Positions 44,642 to 56,400 of a stretch of DNA of 64,000 nt are shown here, one piece after another. The notes below the pieces were generated by a model. It ran no database searches, was not told the DNA's origin, and saw only the letters and a list, made by a program, of their open reading frames with translations. Numbering within the stretch: position 1 is the stretch's first letter; each line of letters begins with the position of its first letter. The position numbers and the translations under genes are program-made. This DNA is from Phoenix dactylifera (Eukaryota > Streptophyta > Magnoliopsida > Arecales > Arecaceae): the NCBI RefSeq assembly GCF_009389715.1, contig NC_052392.1, forward strand, positions 33,218,125-33,282,124, in the 5' to 3' direction.

Positions 44642-46845
44642 TGTCACACCCAAAACCCATCATTCAAGCCTAACATGTGGCATAGCCACACACCCCCTAG
44701 GGCATAATCATGAGAATATTCAAGGTCTAATAATCTAAACCAAATCATTTACAGCAGAGGATGAAAAGTCAATATATGCAAAACATAGTTATAAATCACT
44801 AAGAATTAGAGCTATCCAAAATATAGGGTATAGAAACATCCGGTATTGGATACAAGATCTAACTAATATCCTCTCTTCAAAATGCTAGATCAATCCCATG
44901 AAGTTAAGCACCCTGTGGCTCTGAAAAGAGATAACAATAATATAAGCCGATAACACAGAAAGAATCCTATACATGCGCACGCACAGACTAGAAGAAGATA
45001 GCAATTTTTAGCAAATATATAAATGCCAAGATAATATCAAAATATATCTGTTATAAAATTCATATGGTAACATTTTAATGATAAAATATATATTTAACAT
45101 ATCCAAAAAAATGTTTCGCATATAAATCAAATAACATTACCATATGCATATCACATAATATCGGTAAAGCAATTCTATTTCATAAAACATATAATCAAAG
45201 TAGTAGTTCCATTGTATGTATACATATCATATGCCACTAGATCAGCAATTCTAGCCATCAACAATCTCAATTAGATTACTTATTATCTATTTCGCATAGG
45301 TCGAATCTGATATCTTATTTCTGGCATTTGGACTGGCCACGATGGAACTCCAGCCCGCGGCAAGGAAATCTCACATTACTCGTGCCACACTTTAGCCTGT
45401 AGCTAGTGACCAAAGTGCCATGTTTCAATTCATGACTAGTAACCATAATCAGAGTGCCATGCTCTAGCCTCTGGCTAGCATGAACCTGTGGATGGCAATC
45501 CCTCATAGCAGTGAGTCCAGATGTCCCCCTTTCCTCCATCTTACTATTATATTATATTTATCTTATTATTCGATTTGGGCATTGGACTAACCACAACCAC
45601 ATTCTAGTCTGTGGTAGGCAAACCTCACATCACTCTTGCCATACTTCAGCCTATGCCTAGCAACCAAAAGTGTCACATTTCGGTCCATGTTTGGCAACCA
45701 TAACAAGGGTGTCATTGTTTGCATGAAGTTCCTCTTGCCCAGTCTAAGGGAATGGACATACTAAAGAATTTGTCGGCACAAGTTAAAAAGCAAGATAGAT
45801 AGGTGTGCGAGTATGCTATAGGTATTAGAGCAACCGAAAAGATGGTGATCGAAAGAAGGATATGAGAGTAGCATAGATCCAGATGCCTTGACCTTTAAGA
45901 ACTTTTACCATTGTCTCACCACTATTCAAAGAAGATGGATTCGGATAGAAATAGGAATGGAACTCGGGCTATGGTAGTAGAGATCTAAGTTAACACTACT
46001 CCTAATATAAAAGTTACTCCTAAGATAAGATAAAATGCATTAATTGGTTTGTCAAAAAGTTCTACTGCTCCTTGTAACTAGTAATATGTGTGCTACTGAT
46101 CATCTTGAACACTTGTCCTTGCTATTATTTGCCAAATAACCTGTCGTTGCCATATATAATAGGTAGTGCCACCCCTCCTCTCACATCATGGATAATAGGA
46201 TGATGGGTATAACTATCCCACTCTTTCCATGTTATGAATAGCAGGCAAATGGATGTATCTACCATCCTTAGATTCAACTCCATTCAGACCTTGACAAAGA
46301 CCAATAACTTCTTCGGTCTACACCACATTCATTGGGTTGCACCTTCAGTGTTTCGACTTACACCCTTCTTACTTTATTAGCCTTTAGATCATAATTGGTC
46401 TGAATGTGGTGTAAACAGTCACGGTCTAGCCCATGACTAGCAAACTCTCATCATAGCTAGACCAACACCCCCCACCCCATTTTAGTTATAATTTCTTTAC
46501 GATTATTCATTCAAGGCATGCATACATAATTAAGAATAATTAGAAATCATGTGGAGATAAAATATATCATACTCACAAGCATATAAAATATCCATAACCA
46601 TATGAGTGGTTGTGTAGATGGACTCCTACCTTAACTTATAGTGCAGTCAATCGACGTGCTATGCTTAGTTCGTAGGCACACCTAATGCACCTAGTTGAAC
46701 TAAAATTAATACCTAAAATAAAAATTTGAAATCAACCTTTAATTTGATTAATTAGTTGCTAATTTTTCTTTTTTCCTAACTTCCAAAAGTCTGATTTTTT
46801 AACCCTAACTTTAACCAGAGATCTTCAATAGCCTGTCACACTCCA
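44642..46845. mobile_element. LTR-like repeat unit, copy 1
   Basis: It begins TGTCACACCCAAAACCC, has a TGGCATAGCCACACACCCCC stretch, AT-rich filler and an internal minisatellite, and ends where copy 2 begins. TGTCACACCCC-type heads are common for Ty3-type LTRs in plants, but no gag, pol or primer-binding site is visible, so this could be a solo LTR or a non-coding derivative. Confidence 0.45.
45330..45725. repeat. Diverged minisatellite in LTR-like copy 1
   Basis: Units of about 36-40 bases carry variants of GTGCCATGCTCTAGCCTCTG and GGCTAGCAACC (for example at 45385, 45418, 45456, 45645, 45683). High divergence indicates age. Confidence 0.6.
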
Positions 46846-49440
46846 AACCCACCGCTTAGGTCAATCGCATGGCATGGCCACCTAAACCCTAGAGTAGTAT
46901 CCTAAAGACCATGCAAGGCCTAAGAAAATTAAATATCAAACAACTCTAGAATTTAAAACAACAGGTTGTAGCCAAATAATCTAACTAAATAAATGCACCA
47001 TGATCAAATAATCAAACTTATTCAATTATAGAATATTCAAATATTTATTTGGTCTCAAAAAATAAACTAACTAATGGCTTCATCGCTTGAGCTCCACGCT
47101 CATTCCAATCGAAACTATGCATCCTGTATATACTCGCACCAATATAGATATATTAAATATAAAATAAAGATTAACTATAAGCCATATCAAAATGCAGGCA
47201 AAAGTTATAAAATTTTATATTGATTATTTAACATAGCTCAAATAAATCCATATAAATATCCACATATGAACGTACATCATCAAGTATACAACTCATTCAA
47301 GAAAATATGTCAGATATATCATCAGTTTAAATTTTTTGTTCAATAGTGATTTTATATATATTATCTTCCATTATTAACTAGATTTTTAATAACTAAATAT
47401 CTTTCTGATTTGGACTATCCACGGTCGTACTTCGAGCTGTGACTGACAAATCTTAATTCTATGCTTCAACCCAAGGTGGCAAACCATAACACTGCGCTTC
47501 AGCTCGTGGTGGCAAACCAAGATATCCGTGCTTTGGCCCATGGCGGCAAACCAAAATATCCGTACTTTGGCCTATAGTGGCAAAACAATGTGTCATAATT
47601 CGGCCCATGACGGGCAATCTATGGCATGTCTAATACAAATATTTTCATCCAGCAATTACATTATTCAATTTCATCCATGCTAGAGAAAATATAAATTCAT
47701 ATTATATTCCTTGCCAAATTCCAAAATAAGTAGCATCATATTCCAAACAACCAAAATCATAGTCCAAGCAACCAAAATCATCGATATTTGAAATGTTTGT
47801 TTAATAAAAAATATATATTTTTTATATATTCATATAAGAGATTGTCAATAATCATGCAGCAAATAATGCAAAATTCAAGATCATCAACACATGTTACAAA
47901 ATACATATTATTCATATAGGTGACTGTGTACAAGATTTCTTATCTCTACCGGTCTCAAACTCAAGTACAGCGAACACCGACCCGCTCGTCAATTTATAGA
48001 CTCGAAGGCAAGGTGTTCTGCTCAACACCATCTTGCCCAAGCAATTGCTCACCTACAGAGCTAGGCCTCATCGTCAAAATAATTATAATTATCCATGAAT
48101 TATGGCAGATAATCATAACAATGTTAGCCTGAAACCTTCTCATTGTATAACGCCGACCTAGAATCCCTCCTAGGGCCATATAACACCAAGCTAGGACTAC
48201 TCGTAGGGTCAAGGATCATCCTAGCTTACCTAGACGTTTGGACCTCCACAGGTCCGTAGGATATCTAGAAAGAGAAAGAGTGAAGAAGAGAGAGAGAGAG
48301 AGAAAAGAGAGCAAGAGAGAGAGAAACCAAGAGGAAAAGAGAGCTCGCAGTTCTCTTTCCAAAAGAGAGAAAGTCAGCCACACCCACGGTGTTGACCCAT
48401 ATGGCAATCTTCGGTAGTGGCGGCGACGGCATCCCACAATGGCGATGGTCGACCAAACAACAACAAGAAGAAAATTAAGTAAAACAGGAGAGATGACAGT
48501 CTATATGATATGAATGGAGGAAACGCGGCGTCAACTACTGAAGCAAACATCTGACCAAGGTCAGGCCTCTAGCAAAGAACGCAATAGCAGCAACGACCAC
48601 AATGGCCAGCAGTGGATGAAGGAAAAATAGGAAAGAAACAAAACCAAAATAGGGGAGATTTGGTTCTATGGATTCTAGCAATGATCCAACGCTAATCGGA
48701 CCAGCGACAATGACCTTAAGGCTGAGGAAGGTGGGATAAAGGATTAGCAAAAGGATGGGAGCATATTATCTTCGCTCCGGTGAGGTATTTAAGCTAGCAC
48801 AGCAAAGATTTTTGGCAGAATTTGAAAGCAAAAAACTTGCAATCGGCAACAACTTGATCGGACTCCGCGAGCAAGATGCATGGAGGGAAGAGGGGAGGGC
48901 TTTTTATGGATGAAATCCTCATGTTTGAATTAGGAATCCGACGAGCCCTAGGACTCGTCTTTCGACAACATTAGGAAGAAGAGGCGGACTCCCATCAAGT
49001 GTCCTCCTCTTCCATCTCACATGCATAGCACATGAGTTTTTTCCTTTCTTTGAGATTCATGTAGGATAGTTGGGCCTATACGGTTTTTCAGACTGAATTT
49101 TACAGTTCCAGGTCTCCTTTCCTCTCATTCTCATAAATGGTGCCAATCTGTTGCCACCCAAAATCTGACCTGACAGAGTTAGTGCTGATGATGATGGTGA
49201 TTGGTCAACTCAGGTAAAGTTAGTCTGCACGGTGTGGGATCTGACTTGCAAGCAAAAAGATAATCGAAGGTTGCCAAAACTCATCCAGCTGGGGACTCTT
49301 TGATACTTAAGTCAAGTAGAGCTTTAGCGGAATAGAGTTTAAGAAAAAACGAGAAGCTAAAGAAGATGAGCTATGATCTATGAGCAAGGTAAAATGTGTA
49401 ATAACTAGGGTCCCCTAGCTCCATTTATATATAGAGGAAG
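46846..49440. mobile_element. LTR-like repeat unit, copy 2 (right end uncertain)
   Basis: The head TGTCACACTCCAAACCC with TGGCATGGCCACCTAAACCC parallels copy 1. It then has AT-rich filler, a minisatellite, a GAGAGA-rich stretch (48261-48335) and a GC-richer end. Order and content match copy 1, so the two are related and lie in direct tandem. No coding domains are seen; short ORFs at 48.0-48.8 kb have no recognised motif. Confidence 0.4.
47420..47625. repeat. ~37 bp minisatellite in LTR-like copy 2
   Basis: Four to five units follow the pattern CTTTGGCCCATGGCGGCAAA-CCAAAATATCCGTG, for example near 47468, 47500, 47530 and 47567. Clearer than the array in copy 1. Confidence 0.75.
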
Positions 49441-52400
49441 ATGAAAGTCCGTTACGATCTGAGCACAAGATCTTCGAGTGAGCTGTTATATGCTTTCTTA
49501 TCTGCTGCGCTGAGATTGCATAGAGCTGTAATCATCCATGCTATTCTCTCAGAGGTCTCTCCAGGCATTGATTGTGCATGCCATGTGTCGCTCAACCATT
49601 GGTTGGCCAAACTAGTAGTTGCGATTCTTGTGAGCATTGAATCTGGGTCCTATCAAATAGATCTCTCCACTTTGGGTATATTTCTACCTAACTTGTCAGG
49701 ATGATGGATATGATATATACATGTTGAACATCTCCACCCTTACATCTTCGAAAATGTTCGGCAATTTCTTCTTCTTTTTTTTTGACAGTACACTAGATGG
49801 ACGAGAAAAGAAAATAATATTTAATTAGTAGCAAAGACTTGAAACAATGGGATTACAAGGTCAATTACATAGTGCAAGTTGTTCTTAAATAGAAGGTAAT
49901 AATTTATCATGTAGATGATGAAAAGTCCAAAAGCTTTGAAAGTGATAGCCTACTGGATTGGAAAAATCTCTTGATGATTCGTGAAGGTTTAGCAAGCTAG
50001 GAGTATTTGAAAGAGAGCAACTCCCATTATATAACTTACTAGCCTATTACTTACAACCCTCTTCTTTTCCAGAAAATATAATAATAATCATTATTAAATT
50101 TTCATTGTACATATTGATCATTTGCATGTAGAGCATAACAAATTTTTTTAAAATCTACTAATGTATAATGGAAACTTTCAATGGAACACCTATTTCATGT
50201 TCGATGTGTACTAACATTCATGTTGGGGTAATGGGTGAATGCATTGCCCCATTCTATCTAAAATCTTAAGGGCACTTTTAAAAAAAAATTATTCCAATTC
50301 CGAGCCTATGAAAAAGTAATTTTTCCATATCGTATATGAATTTTTCTTTTTTATGAAATATGAAAATCTTATTTCCATAAAGAGCTACTTTTATATCTAT
50401 CTTCTTTGAAAACTCCAACCAAACATTAAGCATTTCTTTATTTCTCTATTGGCCACACTTTTCCCTCTCCTCTTTCCAAACCAAATAAGTCCGTAGTTTT
50501 ACCTTTCAACAACTTTACTTTCTTATCCATAAAAGAAAGGGACCTTAACTGATTAATTACCACCTTTTCAACCAAACAACACATTTTATTCATCTTGGCA
50601 TTAATAACTAGTTAAGTAAATGACAACCAAACATTGAATAATTCTAACTCATAGCTTGTTTGTGGGTGGTTATCAATAATTAAATAAATCCTCCGGTTAA
50701 CTAATCAATGTCCAAATGCATCCATGTAAAAGCCAATCATCTATGACTGCTATTTGATACCTCTTGATACTAGATTCAACCACCAACATCCATGTATACA
50801 TTTTTCTCTGAGTGCAGCTTATTGGGCAAACCCAACGCCTAGCCCTCTAGCCAACCATGCACTCTTATATTATATTTCATGTGTCAGATGTTAGTGGCTA
50901 CGTAATAGCCATTACTTATGAATTAGGCAATGTTTTAGTGGTCATACCCATCCTTTCCTCAGAGAATGCTTAGGATTTGAATATTAGATAATGGTCTATA
51001 AGTATTATGAACTTTGAATGACTCCTAATTTTCAAGGAAGAAGCCATCATCATAAAACACTAATTTTGTATTTTTATTGAGAAGTGGAATTGAATCTTTT
51101 GCCATGGAAAATTGTGTATGCATATAAAACACTGATATTGTATGTTTATTGAGAGATGGAATTGAATCTTTTTGCCATGGAAAATTGTGTATACATGCGA
51201 TATAAGGTTCCCACTAGGTTAAGAAAAATAATATTTTTTAAAATATTGCTATATCATGCCAACTTCTGCGGATTTTCAACTGATCGGATGTTTAATTGTC
51301 CAAACATATTTTTACAAACACATAGTTTTAAGTATATCACTTTTTAGCTTTTTGAGGAGATAAATATGAGAAGTGTCACAGTCACAAATAAAGAAACATT
51401 TATTATATAATATAATATATAACTATTATATTTCAAATAATTTTGTTTTATTTTATTCATCATGCAATCTAGTTTGAACAAGACAGAATTAGGTTGGATT
51501 ACAAAATTTAAGCTTACATTGGACTTGTTTATATTTAGGTCTGAAAATAATGTATTTATATTTAGTCTGATCTCTCTATACATATGCAACAAATCCAATT
51601 GGCAATGCATTTTGGACTTCACCTATATTTTAGAAAATCAAAAATTATGCCAAAGAGAGCAGATCAAGAATATCATCCAAATAAAGCTCTAGAATAGAAC
51701 AAATCAAAGTAAAGTTAAAATAGGTTAAATCTTGAACATATTATATACCTTTTTTCAAATACTTTTTATTATTTTTCCTAACAAATAATCACATAATTCT
51801 TCTGATTACTTGAACCAAATGCTGTGCTCGAGGGGTCAAATACAAATCTTATGTGTAATCAGATTGGCCTCAAATAATTTAGAAGCAATTCACAGTACAT
51901 ATCATTTTTCTGTCTTTTTTTTTTTGTTGCCTTAATGGGATCGAGTTGGCAACTATGGCTTAGAAATTATCCGTCCTAGCTCTAGGTTTGACCGTCCAAG
52001 CAAGAAAATTTTGTTCCATGAATTTTTGCCAGGTTACTAAGGATGAATAGAATGCTCGGTATTCTTTTTCTATATTTTTATTTCTCTATAAATTAGTGAA
52101 ATATCATATGAAAATAAATGTTGAAGATAGTATATCCATAATTTCTACTTATTTTGAATGGCAATAAATATTTGCTATTAAAAGCTCAAAAAGATTTTTA
52201 TAAATATTTCTTAAAGAATAAAGGGTTATAACTGCAAGTTCAATCTAAGAATTTGTTTAGATATTTCTCCACGATTAAGCTAAAAATCTTGAGAGAATCG
52301 GACCTGATCCATCCAACATATATTTTTTAAACAATATGCATATATCAACGGCATCTCTTGCGGTCCATTTCTTAAGGTGAAAAAAAAGATCGGATGAAAT

Positions 52401-52600
52401 CATTTTTTTTCTTTCTATGGGAACGATGCCAGTCTACTCTAAAAGATTTATATTAACATTGTAAAATAGATCTTGCTCGGCCTGTGCTATCGGATTGCAT
52501 CGAATTATTCAAACAAATCCCAATTTATCCTAATTTTTTAATATATTTTTAAATTTTTTTTTTTAAAAAATAGCAATACCAAAACCAGCTAAAATTTTCT
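49441..52600. other. Long AT-rich intergenic stretch with MITE remnant
   Basis: No recognised coding sequence. ORFs at 49.4 and 51.2-51.7 kb lack motifs. A direct repeat of about 90 bases (TGTATTTTTATTGAGAAGTGGAATTG... and TGTATGTTTATTGAGAGATG...) lies at 51070 and 51140, including GCCATGGAAAATTGTGTAT twice. Confidence 0.5.
50285..50495. mobile_element. MITE-like element, partial copy
   Basis: TTTGAAAACTCCAACCAAA, TTGGCCACACTTTTCCCTC and TTTCCAAACCAAATAAG match in order the right half of the element at 61.1-61.9 kb. Only this part is recognisable. Confidence 0.5.
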
Positions 52601-52699
52601 TTTAGTGTAGTTTAAAAACAAATAAAGAGAAGAAGGGGATAGGACTTAGGAGTCGCCGTCCAGACAAGAATCCAGTCCACAGTCCTCCAAACACGCGTC

Positions 52700-53462
52700 A
52701 TTTTATTACATGCCTCCGGTTTCCCGTTTCCCTCATCACCCCGTGACCCCGAGCGCCCACACGTGACCCCTCCCAGATCCCAACATCCTTCGGTCACCCT
52801 CTGCCTCACTCAACTTCCGAACATACGGACACTCGGTGGGTGAATCCTAAGATCACCTCCAAATTTCTTTCAGTTCCCAAAACGTCGCATGCCATTTGAA
52901 CCCCAGCCCCCCCTTTGTCCTGTCTCCCCCTGACGCATGCATTTCTGTGCCACAATTATAGATCATATATTATATTCAAATAAATGCAAACTATTATTTA
53001 TTGTATTGTTACACTCAACCCATCACGTTAATCTCCTTTTATTTATTTATTTATTTATTTTATTAAAGTGAGCATTTTATAATACATTTAATAAAATTAA
53101 AAAATAATAAATTTTGAAGTGTTTTGGGTAACTTTTTCTTCCGTCCTATAGTACATTCAATTCACAGTCTATATATATTTAATCTAAAAAATAATATTAT
53201 TATTTATCATAGTCCGTTCTGCTTTCTTCCCTAACAAGCTCGACGCTGGAGGGGGACCTTTGTCCTTTTATTTATGGTCCATTCCCCGATGATCTCTTTT
53301 TCTTGTTCTTTTTTTTTTCCTCTTGGAGAAAAGGAAGACATCGCTCTCTCTGCTCCCTCCCCCTTCTCAAGAAATGGAAAGCCCGTGATCTCTCCCTTCG
53401 CCTGGAACCTTGTTTTTTTTTTTTTTAATCGGAAAAGAGAGAAAAGAAAAGAAAGCTGTGTA
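52700..53462 (+). promoter_or_regulatory. Putative PP2C promoter and 5' UTR
   Basis: A perfect G-box CACGTG (52760-52765, in CCACACGTGACCCC) with an ABRE-like ACGTGAC core lies about 700 bases upstream of the PP2C ATG. A (TTTA)n run occurs at 53036-53061, and CTATATATATTTAA at 53168 is a candidate TATA region. The leader is rich in CTCTCT and poly-T. The sites are seen; function is inferred. Confidence 0.45.
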
Positions 53463-56400
53463 ATGGGCTGCGTCCAAGGCAAGTGCTGCGGCCGCTACCA
53501 GCCCGCCGCCGCCGCCGCTTCCTGCGATGGCGATCCTATCCATTGCCACCGCCGCCGCCGCCACCTCCTCTGCCGCAGCCCCCCGGGCTCCGCTGCCGTC
53601 CACTCCCACCGCCTCCTCCTCCAGTTCTCCTCCCTCTCCCAGTGCGGACACTACCCCGACTCCCCCGACCGCGAGAACCAGGACACACTCTGCATCAAGA
53701 CCCATCTCCAAGGGAACCCAAACCTCCACCTCTTCGCCGTCTTCGACGGCCACGGCCAGTTCGGCGCCCAGTGCGCCACCTTCGCACGCGACCGCCTCGT
53801 CGAACACCTCGCCGGCGATGCCAACCTCCTCGACGACCCCGTTAAATCCTTCGATTCCGCGTTCCTCGCCGCCAATTCCGAGCTCCACGACAGTGAGATC
53901 GACGACTCCATGAGCGGCACCACGGCGATCGCAGTTCTTGTCGGCGGGGACTCGCTTTTCGTCGCGAACGTCGGCGATTCGAGGGCCGTCGCCGGCGTCT
54001 GGAATGGGGACCGGGTGGTGGCCGAGGACCTTTCTTGGGATCAGACGCCGTTCCGGAAGGATGAGTATGAGAGGGTGCGGCAGTGCGGGGCGAGGGTGCT
54101 CAGTGTCGACCAGGTAGAGGGCATAAAGGATCCGGACATCCAGAGCTGGGGGGATGAGGAGAGCGATGAAGGGGACCCGCCAAGGCTGTGGGTACAGAAT
54201 GGGATGTACCCGGGGACGGCCTTCACGAGGAGCGTCGGTGACGCGACGGCTGAGAGTATTGGTGTCATCGCCGTGCCGGAGGTCATGACGGTGAAGATCG
54301 CGTCGAACCATCTCTTCTTCGTCGTCGCAAGCGACGGGGTGTTCGAGTTCCTCTCGAGTCAGACGGTGGTGGATATGGTAAGGATTTGTTGTTTTTGCAC
54401 GAAAAGAATTGCTTTAGGTTTTGCAGTTGCTTTGTGTATCATTAATTTGATGGTCGAATTATTTCTTTCGTCTAAATGAATTCCTCAACAATAAAAGTTA
54501 AAAGATGAAACATAATTGTCAGCATCGAACAAAAAAAGCAAGGGAATGTAAGTTAGGTACATCTGCAGTTGATGCATTTGTGAAATGGTTTTTTGTCTTT
54601 TGCCTCATCTTCTTAATGGAAAATTTTTTGAAGTTCATGGCATGAATTTTCTTCAATCACTTCTTTTCTAGGGTGAATTTCCAGAGTTGGATGTAGTAGA
54701 CTTTGAACTATGCCTTGTGCCTTAACAAAATGTGATATTTATCAACTTAAGGTGAATAATGATGGGATCAGGTGAAAGAGTGGGCGCATAATCTGGTAAT
54801 GCATTAGTGGAGGCAACAGGGAGCGGGGACCAGGGTAAAAGCATAGAGTCTAGTGGCAAAGTAGGTCTGAAAAGGAACTGGGGACTGAGTGTTGCCCGAA
54901 CTTTTTTTGTCTGTTCCAAGGCACAGCTAGCTTTTAACATTGCTGAGATGTTGTTGTATGTTGGTAATGCAAGAGCAATTGCCATAGTGGCTGCTTTTTC
55001 TGATTAAGATTTCGCTAGTTGAAGGAAACTATGTTAGAAAACCAATACTTTTCAACACTTGATACAAATGAGTTTTCTGCTATGAGACTATGTTGTGCCT
55101 CTTGGTTTGGGAAGTGGTGGATATATGCTTTTGACAGAAAAGTCGCAGAAGATCTGTTACTTTAAATGTTACGTGCATGTAGCTAAGGGTTGCACTGTGG
55201 AGGTTTTTAAGGGAGCAACATGTCGAACATTATTCAGCTTGTTCACTTTATAACATTACTGGAGTATTCAGATACATGCGGATTGGTTTTGTAGTTATTT
55301 GTTTTATTGATAAACTACACTCTGCAGAAACCTTTTTAAAAATGCAAGCTTATGGTTGGACTGCAGTTGTATTCACGACTTTGTTTGCTTACTATGGCGG
55401 TCCTTTCATCTAAACTTTTATTTGCTATACTATGAAATTCATTGTTAGCAGAACTACACCTGGGTTTAGCATCCTATTTTCTGCATTTTTGCTACCTTGA
55501 AAAATAATACATATCTGACAAGCCTACTGACTCTAGCACCTTTTCCTTTAGTGTTAATTGTTAGGTCAATTTGCTCCTGAGTTAGTTTTTCTTTCTTTAA
55601 CTACCAATCCATGGAAATCAAAGTAATATGAAGTGAAAAAAGATGTGCTTTTAATTAATTGGTGCCCCTGATAAAATTAGTGTGCTATATGTGTCAAGCT
55701 ACTATGATATGGGTAAAATTACCATGACACCGGGAAAACATAATATGATTTGTGTTTTGGTATATCACAACTATGAAATATTTATATAATATACTGATGC
55801 ACTATGTCAGATCTTCTCCTTTAACCACCAATGCATGGAAATCAAAGCAATAGGAAGTGAAAAAGATATGCCATTAATTAATTGGTGCCACTGATAAAAC
55901 TAGTGTGCTGAGGGTATGTGTCTACTAGGAAATGTGTAAAATAACCATGACAGCAGAAAAAAAATAATTATAATTTGTGTTTTGGTACATCACAACTATG
56001 AAATATTTATATGATATACAGATAAACTAAGTTAGATCAATTTGTATTTTTTCTGATAATTGTCGAAACGGGATAGATTCCTACATAGAAGTCTTATCAC
56101 ATATTGAAATATACAATAATAAGAAGATTCATATATTTTACGACACCTACTGATTTGCTTATTATAAACTAAATGTTGCTACTGATGCATGGTGGACTTG
56201 TATTTTTTGGTGACAAATTCACCTTGATATTGCAACAACAAAGCTCACAGCCAGAGCATACTAGAGGTTTGAATACAAGAATTAGATTTTCTGTATGGTT
56301 AGGGTATGCAAATTAGGGTTCCAATGAACCTAGTCTAAGGTGGTTTAGATTATATTTATATTATGCAGTTAAATTTTTTATTTTCAATTATTTTTTATTT

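Noticed and set aside
53367..54311. 314-codon ORF antisense to PP2C exon 1
   Set aside because: A shadow of a GC-rich coding exon; the plus frame has all PP2C catalytic motifs and the antisense frame has none.
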